Part shown: piece after piece, positions 9,138-16,701 of the stretch
Numbering within the stretch: position 1 is the stretch's first letter
Layout of the letters: the number at the start of each line of letters is the position of its first letter
From: Bacillus sp. AFS037270
Lineage (GTDB): Bacteria > Bacillota > Bacilli > Bacillales_B > DSM-18226
Assembly (NCBI RefSeq): GCF_002585305.1
Contig: NZ_NUNF01000042.1
Coordinates: forward strand, 50,739-85,573
Direction of reading: 5' to 3'
DNA length: 34,835 bases
The notes under the pieces: model-generated
The model's database searches: none
What the model saw: the letters and a program-made list of their open reading frames with translations, nothing else
Told to the model about the DNA's origin: nothing
Program-made: the position numbers and the translations under genes

Positions 9138-9272
9138 TTATTTTTTCCATTGCTTTTGCACTTGTTCAGTAGCAAGACGTAAAATTTCATCATCAGACAT
9201 TTCACGATGGGCGATAACATTTGTTAAGTAGCTTTTTCCTTCGAAAGTTATTGTTACTTCTACTTGTACCAT
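9138..9272 (-). CDS. 44-residue protein, possibly BA3454 family stress response protein
   Basis: A short gene that begins MVQVEVTITFEGKSYLTNVI and ends in EQVQKQWKK. The beta-rich N-terminal half and the EEIxRLAxEQVxKQW-like C-terminal helix resemble the small BA3454 family of Bacillus. Coding is supported by a good ribosome site (GAAAGGTGA, 5-6 bp before the ATG) and by its position back-to-back with helD across a shared terminator. No signal peptide or membrane segment. The family name is tentative; the existence of the gene is more certain. Confidence 0.65.
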   Translation of the reverse strand: MVQVEVTITFEGKSYLTNVIAHREMSDDEILRLATEQVQKQWKK

Positions 9273-9334
9273 TTAAATCACCTTTCTTTTATGAAGTAAT
9301 GTAATATTTGTGTCGGAAAATTCATTCAGGATCT

Positions 9335-9366
9335 TTGTATATGATCATGATCGGATTTGATATAAT
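9335..9366 (+). promoter_or_regulatory. probable promoter of the GNAT gene
   Basis: A consensus TATAAT lies at 9361-9366. TTGTAT, about 20 bp upstream, is a loose -35 element. Confidence 0.45.
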
Positions 9367-9400
9367 GAATTATAGAAAAATGTCTATGGGAGAGTACAGG

Positions 9401-9859
9401 ATGTCGATAAATTTTGAAGAAATAAACAAAGAAACATTATATATTGCACTTGAGATTTTCAATTCTAATCCTCAATATAATGTGATGGAAAATAGGAGTA
9501 AAACTAGGTCACTTAAAGATATGGAAAAGGAATTTCTGAACCCAAATACAATCAGTGTATTTATTAAGCTTGATGAGACCTATATTGGGGTTATTGATTA
9601 TATGCTGGAAAATCCAAAAGATTCTCTTCCGTGGCTTGGATTGTTAATCATCCATAAAGATTATCAAGGTTTTGGTTTTGGAAAACAGGCCTATGAACAT
9701 TACGAAAGTGAGATGCGGAATCGGGGTTTGGACAAAGTCCGAATTGGTGTCCTGCAAGAAAACACAATAGCGCAGCACTTTTGGGAATCTTTAGGATTTG
9801 TTTATTATATAACATCTAAAGCTCAAAATGGAAGCGGCATATTATGTTATCAAAAATAA
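9401..9859 (+). CDS. GNAT family N-acetyltransferase
   Basis: A 152-aa acyltransferase. The acetyl-CoA pyrophosphate-binding motif A is visible as HKDYQGFGFGKQAYEHYE near residues 85-102 (Q-x2-G-x-G-K form), after the beta-4 strand WLGLLII. Motif B follows in AQHFWESLGFVYY. The substrate is unknown. The open frame extends upstream to 9308, but ATG 9401 is chosen because GGGAGAG sits 6 bp before it and a TATAAT box at 9361-9366 would start the transcript downstream of the upstream codons. It converges on the small gene at 9883-10113. Confidence 0.8.
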   Translation: MSINFEEINKETLYIALEIFNSNPQYNVMENRSKTRSLKDMEKEFLNPNTISVFIKLDETYIGVIDYMLENPKDSLPWLGLLIIHKDYQGFGFGKQAYEHYESEMRNRGLDKVRIGVLQENTIAQHFWESLGFVYYITSKAQNGSGILCYQK

Positions 9860-9882
9860 ATCTAAAATCCTGCTATCCGAAA

Positions 9883-10113
9883 TTAAACCTCGACTACCAT
9901 AAATTCTTCAACAAAGACTTGTACTTGTTTTTTATCTAATTTGTTTTTTCTTAGCATCGATTCTGCCATAACTAGGAGTGTATGAACAGAATGATCCCGC
10001 TTTAAATCATGTATGGACATGTCGCCATTCAATAATTGAATAGCTTTATCTCTGATGTCTTGATTCTTAGAAGAAGTGTATAGCAGATAGGCAATACAGG
10101 TAACCTTGTCCAC
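9883..10113 (-). CDS. hypothetical protein, 76 aa
   Basis: A small soluble, helix-rich protein with no family recognised. The GTG start at 10113 is chosen because GGGGGT lies 6 bp upstream; the longer frame to 10131 would begin inside that ribosome site. The sequence runs VDKVTCIAYLLYTSSKNQDI and ends in a hydrophobic strand VQVFVEEFMVVEV. It lies between a converging GNAT gene and the asnS promoter region and appears to be transcribed alone. Confidence 0.55.
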   Translation of the reverse strand: MDKVTCIAYLLYTSSKNQDIRDKAIQLLNGDMSIHDLKRDHSVHTLLVMAESMLRKNKLDKKQVQVFVEEFMVVEV

Positions 10114-10304
10114 GATCTTACCCCCAATCAAGATTTCATTTTTTTATTAATTCGACTGTAATCTAACTAATTCCTGCTAATTATTAAGGAATTCTGAAAA
10201 ATAAAATAGTTTTTGCTGAGTGATAAGGGCCAAAGACGATATGGGGAGACTAACTTTCAAATTTCTACATTAATTTTCTAATATAACGAATAATTTGTTG
10301 AATA

Positions 10305-10334
10305 TTGCTTATGTCACATGGTATTTTGTATAAT
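10305..10334 (+). promoter_or_regulatory. asnS promoter
   Basis: TTGCTT (10305-10310) and TATAAT (10329-10334) are 18 bp apart. The predicted start, near 10341, leaves a leader of about 135 nt. Upstream, 10140-10300 is AT-rich with one short inverted repeat (AATTCCT/AGGAATT, 10170-10193) and nothing else recognised. Confidence 0.65.
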
Positions 10335-10357
10335 ATTGAAGGGATAAAAGAAATGAG

Positions 10358-10439
10358 GATAGTCAGAATTCTACCTTTCGTCCCCCTAGGATGAGAGGTA
10401 TTTATTATTATATAGGGTAAAACATCCATTCTGGCTATT
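10358..10439 (+). ncRNA. structured 5' leader of asnS, candidate cis-regulatory RNA
   Basis: An outer helix pairs 10358-10369 with 10428-10439 (ATAGTCAGAAT with ATTCTGGCTAT, plus a flanking G-U). It encloses a 12-bp hairpin, TACCTTTCGTCC (10372-10383) with GGATGAGAGGTA (10389-10400, two G-U pairs). The 5-nt loop of that hairpin, CCCTA, is exactly complementary to TAGGG at 10413-10417, which allows a pseudoknot. GGGT/ATCC (10415-10427) offers a competing small hairpin. The conserved T-box sequence (AGGGTGG-ACCGCG) is absent and no terminator is seen, so this is not a normal tRNA-sensing T-box. The class is not recognised. Confidence 0.5.
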
Positions 10440-10476
10440 AGCGAAACCTTTTACATAGGATTTAGGAGGAAGAAGA

Positions 10477-11868
10477 ATGAAACAAGCCTTAATTAAGGAT
10501 TTGTACAGAAATACCGAAAGTTATATTGAGCAAAAAGTGCAATTGTCCGGATGGATTCGGACAATCCGTGACTCCAAAACCTTTGGGTTCATTGAATTAA
10601 ATGATGGCAGTTTTTTTAAGGGTGTGCAAATCGTATTCGATGAGCAATTAGAAAACTTTAAGGAGCTTACAAAGCTTCCGATCAGTTCTTCGATTAGAGT
10701 AAAGGGAGACTTTATTTATACACCTCAAGCAAAGCAGCCTTTCGAAATTAAAGCAACGGAAATTATCATTGAAGGAACATCTAATGTAGATTATCCGCTA
10801 CAGAAAAAAAGGCATTCCTTCGAATATTTAAGAACAATCGCACACTTGCGTCCAAGAACGAATACGTTTAATGCGGTTTTCCGGGTAAGATCATTAGCAT
10901 CTTATGCGATCCATAAATTTTTCCAAGATAAAGGATTTGTCTATGTTCATTCGCCAATCATCACTGGCAGTGACACGGAAGGCGCTGGCGAAATGTTCCG
11001 TGTCACCACATTGGATATGGACAATCTTCCGAAGAATGAAGAAGGTAAAACAGATGTTACGCAGGACTTCTTTCATAAAGAAACAAACCTTACCGTTAGC
11101 GGTCAGCTTTCAGCTGAGGCGTTTGCATTAGCGTTTAGAAATGTATATACATTTGGACCGACTTTTAGAGCAGAAAATTCAAACACTGCTAGACATGCGG
11201 CTGAGTTTTGGATGATCGAACCTGAGCTTGCCTTTGCTGAGCTTCCAGATATCATGGATTTAGCGGAAGAAATGGTGAAGTGTGTAATTGGCTATGTACT
11301 GGAACAAGCTCCTGAAGAGATGAACTTCTTTAACAGCTTTGTAGAGAAGGGATTGTTAGATAGATTGAATCTGGCTCATACAGCTGACTTTGGAAGAGTA
11401 ACTTATTCCGAAGCCATTGAGTTATTGAAGAATTCTGGAGAAACATTTGCTTATCCGGTTGAATGGGGTCTTGACCTTCAAACGGAGCATGAACGCTATT
11501 TGTGCGAGAAAATCTTTAAACGCCCAGTATTTGTAACGGATTATCCAAAAGAGATCAAAGCTTTTTATATGCGTTTAAATGAAGACAACAAGACTGTAGC
11601 CGCAACAGATTTACTTGTACCAGGAATTGGTGAGTTAATTGGTGGAAGTCAGCGTGAAGAGCGAGAAGAAATCCTAGCCGAAAAAATCAAAGAATTAGGA
11701 ATGAGCGAAGAAGATTATTGGTGGTACCTGGAATTAAGAAAATACGGCGGCACGAAACACTCAGGTTATGGTCTTGGGTTTGAACGTTTAATCATGTACC
11801 TTACCGGTATGGCAAATATTAGGGATGTTATTCCATTCCCAAGAACAACAGGAAATGCTGAGTTTTAA
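10477..11868 (+). CDS. asnS: asparaginyl-tRNA synthetase, long (E. coli-like) form
   Basis: Charges tRNA-Asn with asparagine in the cytosol. The 463-aa length and the insert around residues 185-215 ([19 protein letters not shown]) mark the longer form found in E. coli and in the B. cereus group, rather than the 430-aa B. subtilis AsnS. The N-terminal 100 residues are an OB-fold anticodon-binding domain ([20 protein letters not shown]). The class II catalytic domain follows, with motif 2 [17 protein letters not shown] near 227-243 and motif 3 [15 protein letters not shown] near 432-446. The start is fixed by TTAGGAGGAAG. It stands alone, not next to aspB, behind an unusual structured leader. 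Confidence 0.95.
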   Translation: MKQALIKDLYRNTESYIEQKVQLSGWIRTIRDSKTFGFIELNDGSFFKGVQIVFDEQLENFKELTKLPISSSIRVKGDFIYTPQAKQPFEIKATEIIIEGTSNVDYPLQKKRHSFEYLRTIAHLRPRTNTFNAVFRVRSLASYAIHKFFQDKGFVYVHSPIITGSDTEGAGEMFRVTTLDMDNLPKNEEGKTDVTQDFFHKETNLTVSGQLSAEAFALAFRNVYTFGPTFRAENSNTARHAAEFWMIEPELAFAELPDIMDLAEEMVKCVIGYVLEQAPEEMNFFNSFVEKGLLDRLNLAHTADFGRVTYSEAIELLKNSGETFAYPVEWGLDLQTEHERYLCEKIFKRPVFVTDYPKEIKAFYMRLNEDNKTVAATDLLVPGIGELIGGSQREEREEILAEKIKELGMSEEDYWWYLELRKYGGTKHSGYGLGFERLIMYLTGMANIRDVIPFPRTTGNAEF

Positions 11869-11876
11869 TCAAAAAT

Positions 11877-11908
11877 AAAAAGAAGATCCAATGGGTCTTC
11901 TTTTTATG
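11877..11908 (+). terminator. asnS terminator
   Basis: AAAAAGAAGATCC pairs with GGTCTTCTTTTT around a 3-nt loop and ends in T5; usable in both directions. Confidence 0.85.
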
Positions 11909-11924
11909 TGCTGCTTTTTATATT

Positions 11925-12098
11925 TTATAAATTTTGCAGTTCTTCTTCAAAATAAAATGTACTAGGATGTTCTTTAACGATATAAGAATACCTCTTCATA
12001 TTTTTCACATATTGCCATTTTAAAATGGTGACTACCTCGCCTGTTTCTATAATATTTACGGTTTGACCAGCAGTGTATCGGTTATTTGAGCTTTTCAT
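11925..12098 (-). CDS. hypothetical protein, 57 aa
   Basis: A small - strand gene below the usual ORF cut-off. It starts MKSSNNRYTAGQTVNIIETG and continues as a beta-rich sequence (EVVTILKWQYV, RYSYIVKEHP, TFYFEEELQNL) suggestive of a small SH3-like barrel. No family is recognised. AAGGGGTG, 5 bp before the ATG, is a strong ribosome site. The gene converges on asnS and shares its terminator. Cytosolic; function unknown. Confidence 0.55.
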   Translation of the reverse strand: MKSSNNRYTAGQTVNIIETGEVVTILKWQYVKNMKRYSYIVKEHPSTFYFEEELQNL

Positions 12099-12258
12099 TT
12101 CCACACCCCTTAAAGATTCATTTTAAGTATAACACAAAAACGCCTCTTATGTGTTGTCACTCTATAGGATATGGAAGTAACCAAAGAAAAATCAGAACCG
12201 TTCTCCTTTCCATTATAAAGTAACTATGGTATGCTTTACATAAAGCGAGGTGTCATTT

Positions 12259-12477
12259 TTGACAAATTATAAAGCAAAAAGAAGTAACCTCAAGGAGTTA
12301 TTATCCAAAAGTGGTATGACTTTAGAAAGTTTAGAAAGGAACACAAATATTCCTAGAAGTCAACTAGACGATTACTTGTCTAAAAAAGTAATGAATCTAA
12401 ATTGTGCCATGACTATTTCAAAAGAATTAAATTGCCAGATTGAAGATCTATATGTTTGGGCATCTGACGTGAAGTAG
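12259..12477 (+). CDS. small XRE/Cro-C1 family helix-turn-helix protein
   Basis: A 72-aa DNA-binding protein that is almost all HTH domain. LKELLSKSGMTLESLERNTN supplies helices 1-2, and IPRSQLDDYLSKK the recognition helix. It resembles the HTH_26 subgroup, which ends in a CQIEDLYVW-like segment. TTG 12259 is chosen as start because GAGGTG (12247-12252) is 6 bp upstream; the in-frame GTG 12250 lies inside that ribosome site. It is the only gene of its unit and ends at a strong terminator. Its targets are unknown. Confidence 0.7.
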   Translation: MTNYKAKRSNLKELLSKSGMTLESLERNTNIPRSQLDDYLSKKVMNLNCAMTISKELNCQIEDLYVWASDVK

Positions 12478-12507
12478 AGTAGAGCGGAATTATTCGTAAT
12501 AGGTGGT

Positions 12508-12540
12508 AAAAAACAGACTCAATTAAAGTCTGTTTTTTTT
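12508..12540 (+). terminator. intrinsic terminator of the HTH gene
   Basis: AAAAAACAGACT pairs with AGTCTGTTTTTT around a 7-nt loop. Confidence 0.88.
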
Positions 12541-12632
12541 ATAAGGTTGTGTTAAAGGTTATTGTTGATTATTAGCATGTTGATTGGAGCGGAAATCAAC
12601 ACTCAAGTTTAACACAGCCTTTTATAAAAAAA
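12534..12632. repeat. MITE-like imperfect palindrome with long terminal inverted repeats
   Basis: The left arm, 12534-12556 (ending ATAAGGTTGTGTTAAA), and the right arm, 12608-12632 (TTTAACACAGCCTTTTAT and A's), are near-perfect inverted copies of about 24 bp. Between them is a second hairpin, TGTTGATT with AATCAACA (12578-12585/12594-12601), around GGAGCGG, and a direct repeat of GTTGATT. There is no ORF. The TTGATTGGAGCGGAAATCAA core resembles dispersed intergenic repeats of Bacillus (recalled, not searched). It sits exactly between two converging terminators. Confidence 0.55.
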
Positions 12633-12653
12633 GCACGCGGATTCGCGTGCTTT
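12624..12653 (-). terminator. lysP terminator
   Basis: AAAGCACGCG pairs with CGCGTGCTTT, followed on the - strand by TTTTTTT. Confidence 0.88.
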
Positions 12654-12663
12654 ATCTATATTC

Positions 12664-14148
12664 TTAAACTTCTAAATCACACTTTTCTAAAGGTATAACC
12701 TTAGTCTTTTTCGTGAATTTGTATCCAATCCATAAAATAAGGAATAAAGGTAAGCCGATATAAGATACTAAAACACCATTCCAATCGATTTGGTCACCCA
12801 TAAAGGCTGAATAATTTTGACCAAGGACTACAAATGCACAAACCGCAAAGGCAAAAATTGGACCAAATGGGAAAAGTTTTGATTTAAACGGTAATAAGTT
12901 AAGATCTTTTCCTTGTGCTACATAAGCTCTACGGAAACGATAGTGACAGATGGCAATTCCAAGCCATGCAATAAAGCCTGACATACCAGAAGCGTTTAAT
13001 AACCAAACATAAACGGTTCCATCTCCAAAGAAAGAGGCCAGAAACGCAAGAGTTCCTACTAAGGTTGTCGCGATTAAAGCATTTACCGGAACACCATTTT
13101 TATTTAGTTTTCCTAAGAATCTAGGAGCCTTTCCTTGGCGTGCAAGATCCCAAAGCATCCGTGTTGATGCATACATTCCAGAGTTACCCGCTGATAAGAC
13201 CGCTGTTAAGATAACCGCATTCATAACAGAAGCAGCGAACGCAATACCAGCTTTTTGAAAAACAAGTGTAAATGGGCTGACTGATACGTCCCCATTAGCC
13301 AAGTTTTCGTTTGTGTACGGAATAAGAAGACCAATCACTAAAATGGCTAATACATAAAATAAGAGAATACGCCAGAATACAGATTTTACTGCACGTGGTA
13401 TCGATTTACTTGGATCATCCGTCTCGCCGGCTGCAACACCTAATAGTTCAGTTCCTTGGAAAGAGAAACCTGCTGCCATAAAGATACCAAGCATTGCCAT
13501 AAACCCGCCGTGAAAAGGAGCATCACCGACCGTGAAGTTTTTAAAGCCGATTGCATGATCACCCATAATACCAAAAATCATCAATGTACCTGTAATAATA
13601 AAAATAATAACTGTAACTACTTTAACTAGCGAGAACCAATACTCCGCTTCCCCAAATCCTTTTACTGAAAGATAGTTTAATAGGAACATAATTACTAAGA
13701 AAATAGCACTCCATACAAATGAAGGAGTATGTGGGAACCAAAACTTCATGATCATGGTGACAGCAGCTAATTCTGCCGCAATTGTAATCGCCCAGTTATA
13801 CCAGTAGTTCCAGCCAAGGGCAAAGCCAAGGGATGGATCGACAAATTTAGTTGCATACGTACTAAAGCTTCCAGCAACTGGCATGTAAGCGCCCATTTCA
13901 GCTAAGCTTTGCATTAGGAAGTACACCATTACTCCAATCACAAGATAGGAAAGAATCGCTCCGCCTGGACCGGCCGAGTGAATTGCGCCTCCGCTTGCGA
14001 GAAATAATCCAGTTCCGATGGTTCCGCCAAGAGAAATCATTGTCAAATGACGAGATTTTAAGCTTCGTTTTAATTCATTCGAATCCTCTTTAGATGTATG
14101 TTTACCTGTATTTATATCTTCTAAAGGTCTAGCTGTTTGTCCTTGCAT
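12664..14148 (-). CDS. lysP: lysine-specific permease, APC superfamily
   Basis: A 494-aa amino acid:proton symporter of the cytoplasmic membrane with about 12 membrane helices. Long stretches agree with E. coli LysP: LKSRHLTMISLGGTIGTGLF, ALGWNYWYNWAITIA, LLNYLSVKGFGEAEYWFSL, GFSFQGTELLGVAAGE, VILTAVLSAGNSGMYASTRM and GFIAWLGIAICHYRFRR. The lysine assignment is reinforced by the lysine riboswitch directly upstream on the same strand. The N-terminal 35 residues are a hydrophilic cytosolic tail. The start follows AAGGAG at a usual distance. It is transcribed alone. Confidence 0.95.
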   Translation of the reverse strand: MQGQTARPLEDINTGKHTSKEDSNELKRSLKSRHLTMISLGGTIGTGLFLASGGAIHSAGPGGAILSYLVIGVMVYFLMQSLAEMGAYMPVAGSFSTYATKFVDPSLGFALGWNYWYNWAITIAAELAAVTMIMKFWFPHTPSFVWSAIFLVIMFLLNYLSVKGFGEAEYWFSLVKVVTVIIFIITGTLMIFGIMGDHAIGFKNFTVGDAPFHGGFMAMLGIFMAAGFSFQGTELLGVAAGETDDPSKSIPRAVKSVFWRILLFYVLAILVIGLLIPYTNENLANGDVSVSPFTLVFQKAGIAFAASVMNAVILTAVLSAGNSGMYASTRMLWDLARQGKAPRFLGKLNKNGVPVNALIATTLVGTLAFLASFFGDGTVYVWLLNASGMSGFIAWLGIAICHYRFRRAYVAQGKDLNLLPFKSKLFPFGPIFAFAVCAFVVLGQNYSAFMGDQIDWNGVLVSYIGLPLFLILWIGYKFTKKTKVIPLEKCDLEV

Positions 14149-14244
14149 TAATAAAACTCCTTTTCTTTTTTATAAAATGCTGTTAACGTACGCAAGTACC
14201 TGATGGTCAGCCTGCAATTTACAGTTTCGAGAAGGAGTTTTGGA

Positions 14245-14281
14245 ATAAAAAATGCCATCGAAGCAGACTCCGATGGCATTG
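14245..14281 (-). terminator. riboswitch-controlled terminator of lysP
   Basis: AATGCCATCG (14251-14260) pairs with CGATGGCATT (14271-14280), and the - strand then reads TTTTTT. It lies between the lysine aptamer and lysP, as expected of the expression platform of a lysine-off switch. Confidence 0.85.
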
Positions 14282-14302
14282 TTAATACCCCGCATCATAC
14301 CT

Positions 14303-14494
14303 TCCGAAAGATAGCTCAACACGTTTGCTTGGTTGGTTCAAACGTGACAGTTCTGCTCCTATTCGAAGACAGACCCAGCATGCTTTTATAGAGAAGAAAG
14401 CACACTTCGGCAGCTTTTCCTTTCAAACAAATTCATCGATGTCTCTACATCTCATCCGTTTTACTGATAAAAACCGCGACCTCTACCTCATCGG
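14303..14494 (-). promoter_or_regulatory. lysine riboswitch (L box) controlling lysP
   Basis: Read on the - strand, this 192-nt leader carries the L-box landmarks in order. They are GGTAGAGGTCGCGG (P1 5' strand and start of P2), AAACGGATGAGATG (P2), TTGAAAGGAAAAGCTGCCGA (P3 junction core, AAAGG and GCCGAAG), AGAACTGTCACG (P4 side) and GAGCTATCTTTCGG (P1 3' strand). P1 pairs AGGTAG with CTATCT. These correspond to the conserved core of the B. subtilis lysC lysine riboswitch. Lysine binding should promote the terminator at 14245-14281 and lower permease synthesis. It explains why no gene is called in 14149-14530 despite open frames there. Confidence 0.9.
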
Positions 14495-14534
14495 TTTTGA
14501 TGAGGATTTTTCTATTAAATTAATATGCTACTAA

Positions 14535-14562
14535 AGTATCATTGATATACTCAAATTGTCAA
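14535..14562 (-). promoter_or_regulatory. lysP promoter
   Basis: On the - strand TTGACA (14557-14562) precedes GATACT (14535-14540) by 16 bp. Transcription would start near 14528, about 35 nt before the aptamer. Confidence 0.7.
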
Positions 14563-14699
14563 CTTGTTTAATAAAAGTCAATTAAATCTAAATAGGCAGA
14601 CTATTTATGCTATTGGAAAAAAACTATTAAGTTTACTTTCATTTAGAGAATCAGTATCATTTAAAAAAAAGAAAAAATTGGGAGGCAGGAGGATTTGCC

Positions 14700-15515
14700 A
14701 TGCAGATTATTGGAGTAATTGCCGGTTCCCTCATTGTAGTGGTGGCATTTAACCTTTTTTTAATTCCTCACGCTGTATTAAGCAGCGGATTAAGCGGAAT
14801 ATCAATGATATTAGGGATGGTTACCCCGCTTAATACCGGTTTGGCAAACTTCCTATTGAATTTACCACTGATCATTATTGGTTATAAGATGCTAGGAAAG
14901 AAATTCATTATGAATACTATTATTTCTGTAGTCATCATTTCAGTGGGCCTTTACATAGTGCCTGAACTTCCAATTGCGAAGGATTCAATTCTTTCATCCA
15001 TCTTTGGAGGGATTTTGGCAGGTCTTGGAGTAGGGTTGGTCTTTCGTTCATCGGGTTCAACGGGCGGATTTGACATCATTGGGATGATTGTGTCGAGAAA
15101 AAAGGATTTTCCAATAGGTGTGTTACTTTCGGGTATGAACGCTGTTGTCATTGTGATTAGTGGATTTTTATTTAATTGGGATGCGGCCCTTAATACATTA
15201 GTATCTATTTATTTAACCGGGAAAGTTGTGGATACGATCTATACGGACCATGCGAAGTTAACCTTGATGATTATTACGGATAAAGGTGAAGAACTAAGGC
15301 AACATTTGCTAGCCAATCTCTATAGAGGTCTTACCGTCATGGATGGGATTGGTGCATACTCCAATGACAAGCGCAACATCATCATAACTGTCATTACTCG
15401 ATATGAACTTAATGAAGTCAAAAATCTTATTGTTGAGGTGGATCCGTGTGCTTTTGTCAATATCACGGAAACGATTGAAGTAATGGGGCTGTTTCACAGA
15501 AAAAATCGGTTTTAG
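14700..15515 (+). CDS. YitT family membrane protein
   Basis: A 271-aa protein of the YitT family (DUF161 membrane part, DUF2179 C-terminal domain). Five or so membrane helices fill residues 1-160, with the repeated glycine motifs VLSSGLSGISMILG and GGILAGLGVGLVFRSSGSTGG. The last 90 residues form a soluble ACT-like domain (LTLMIITDKGEELRQHLL to INITETIEV). Bacillus genomes carry several such paralogues; their transport or sensing role is not established. The start follows AGGAGG at 7 bp. A second YitT gene lies at 21846. It is divergent from lysP. Confidence 0.87.
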   Translation: MQIIGVIAGSLIVVVAFNLFLIPHAVLSSGLSGISMILGMVTPLNTGLANFLLNLPLIIIGYKMLGKKFIMNTIISVVIISVGLYIVPELPIAKDSILSSIFGGILAGLGVGLVFRSSGSTGGFDIIGMIVSRKKDFPIGVLLSGMNAVVIVISGFLFNWDAALNTLVSIYLTGKVVDTIYTDHAKLTLMIITDKGEELRQHLLANLYRGLTVMDGIGAYSNDKRNIIITVITRYELNEVKNLIVEVDPCAFVNITETIEVMGLFHRKNRF

Positions 15516-15517
15516 TA

Positions 15518-15563
15518 CATAAAAGAGGCTTGCATGTATAATCACATGCAAGCCTCTTTTATA
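15518..15563. terminator. strong bidirectional terminator
   Basis: A perfect 17-bp stem, AAAAGAGGCTTGCATGT with ACATGCAAGCCTCTTTT, lies between converging genes. Confidence 0.92.
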
Positions 15564-15572
15564 GTAGCCATT

Positions 15573-15929
15573 CTACTTATTTGAGCGATTTTTCGCCCAT
15601 TTTACTATTGTATTTATCACTTCTTCAAGATCTTTTCCGGCAGTTGTAAGTTCATACTCCACTCGTTTAGGAGAGGTCGCAATCACCTTTTTGGTAATTA
15701 ACCCTTCTGATTCCAAATCTCGCAGCCGCTCTGTTAACAAACGGTCGGAAATGCCGGGGATTGAGGAAATAATTTCATGATATCGCTTGGGCCCTGTCAT
15801 CAGTGCATAGATAACCGCACCCATCCAACGTTTACCAATGAATTCAATCGCACTATGAAAATTCGTGCAGACATGTTGAACTTCCTTTTTTGAATCAGAC
15901 CTACAGGAATGTTTGTTGAGTTCACTCAT
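15573..15929 (-). CDS. HxlR/DUF24 family redox-type transcriptional regulator (YodB-like)
   Basis: A 118-aa winged-helix repressor. The HxlR core is IEFIGKRWMGAVIYALMTGP, RYHEIISSIPGISDRLLTER and VEYELTTAGKDLE. Ahead of it, Cys in VCTNFHSAIEFIGKRW aligns with the redox-active Cys6 of B. subtilis YodB, which senses quinones and diamide. An extra Cys lies in the N-terminal tail (KHSCRSD). ATG 15929 is chosen over the longer frame because AAGAGGTTG is well placed. It diverges from a nitroreductase gene, as YodB does from YodC, with two identical palindromes between them. Confidence 0.85.
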   Translation of the reverse strand: MSELNKHSCRSDSKKEVQHVCTNFHSAIEFIGKRWMGAVIYALMTGPKRYHEIISSIPGISDRLLTERLRDLESEGLITKKVIATSPKRVEYELTTAGKDLEEVINTIVKWAKNRSNK

Positions 15930-15984
15930 TTTTTTACAACCTCTTTTTAACTTTTCTAACAATATCATACCATAATTTTTTTCC

Positions 15985-16014
15985 TTGACGATAGGTACTT
16001 ACTTTTAGTAAGAT
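15985..16014 (+). promoter_or_regulatory. nitroreductase promoter
   Basis: TTGACG (15985-15990) and TAAGAT (16009-16014) are 18 bp apart. The first operator overlaps the -10 box. Confidence 0.55.
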
Positions 16015-16040
16015 AAAAAAACAAACTTACTAAGAGTAAG
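15998..16040. promoter_or_regulatory. pair of HxlR/YodB-type operators
   Basis: Two palindromes of the same form, CTTACT-N3-AGTAAG, occur at 15998-16012 and 16026-16040, centred 28 bp apart. One covers the -10 region and the other the start region of the nitroreductase transcript. That arrangement fits repression by the adjacent HxlR protein, relieved by electrophile or quinone stress. Confidence 0.7.
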
Positions 16041-16068
16041 TAAAAATGTCCTAGGAGGAAAATTTCTC

Positions 16069-16701
16069 ATGGAAACAATTGCTGAAAAAAGATTAACAGA
16101 CGTAATGAAAGAACGTCGCTCTGTAAGAAAATATGAACCTAATGTTTCGATTTCTGTAGAAGAAATTAAAGATATGATTAAAGAGGCAACAACAGCACCA
16201 TCATCAAGTAACTTACAGCCATGGCGCTTTATTGTAATTCAAGATCAAGAAACAAAAGCAGAGTTAAGAACGATTGCATTCAACCAAGAACAGGTTGAAA
16301 CAGCGTCTGTCGTTATTGCTGTCTTAGGTGACAAGGAAATGTATAAAAGTATTGAAAAAGTGTATCAAAGTGCCTTTGAAGCCGGATTCATGGATAAAGT
16401 GAGTATGGAGCAATTAATTGCTAATGGTAACAGCACATACCCACATGCACCTGAAGAGGTTCGCAAAAATATTGCCACATTCGATGCGGGGCTAATCTCC
16501 ATGCAGTTGATGCTGATTGCGAAAGAAAGAGGCTATGATACAGTACCGATGGCAGGCTTCGATAAACAGAAATTCATCGAAAGATTTAATGTCTCCGATC
16601 GCTATTTTCCAATTTTACTACTTCCAATTGGAAAGGCTGCAGCACCAGCACACAACACCACACGATTACCACTAGAAGATGTAATAATTGATTATAAATA
16701 A
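16069..16701 (+). CDS. nitroreductase family protein (YodC-like)
   Basis: A 210-aa FMN-dependent NAD(P)H oxidoreductase. The N-terminal phosphate-binding motif RRSVRKYEP lies near residues 16-24, followed by TTAPSSSNLQPWRF near 43-56, and the C-terminal part carries GYDTVPMAGFDKQKF. Length and many positions match B. subtilis YodC (about 202 aa), a quinone/nitro-compound reductase repressed by YodB. It probably detoxifies quinones or nitroaromatics in the cytosol. The start follows AGGAGG. Expression should rise when the divergent HxlR regulator is oxidised. Confidence 0.87.
   Translation: METIAEKRLTDVMKERRSVRKYEPNVSISVEEIKDMIKEATTAPSSSNLQPWRFIVIQDQETKAELRTIAFNQEQVETASVVIAVLGDKEMYKSIEKVYQSAFEAGFMDKVSMEQLIANGNSTYPHAPEEVRKNIATFDAGLISMQLMLIAKERGYDTVPMAGFDKQKFIERFNVSDRYFPILLLPIGKAAAPAHNTTRLPLEDVIIDYK

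Noticed and set aside
10341..10476. T-box leader for asnS
   Set aside because: The T-box sequence and an antiterminator/terminator pair are absent and the leader is too short; kept only as an unclassified structured RNA.
14203..14534. Open frames of 62 and 69 codons on the + strand upstream of the YitT gene
   Set aside because: They lie wholly on the opposite strand of the lysine riboswitch and its terminator, whose conserved elements explain the sequence; no ribosome sites.
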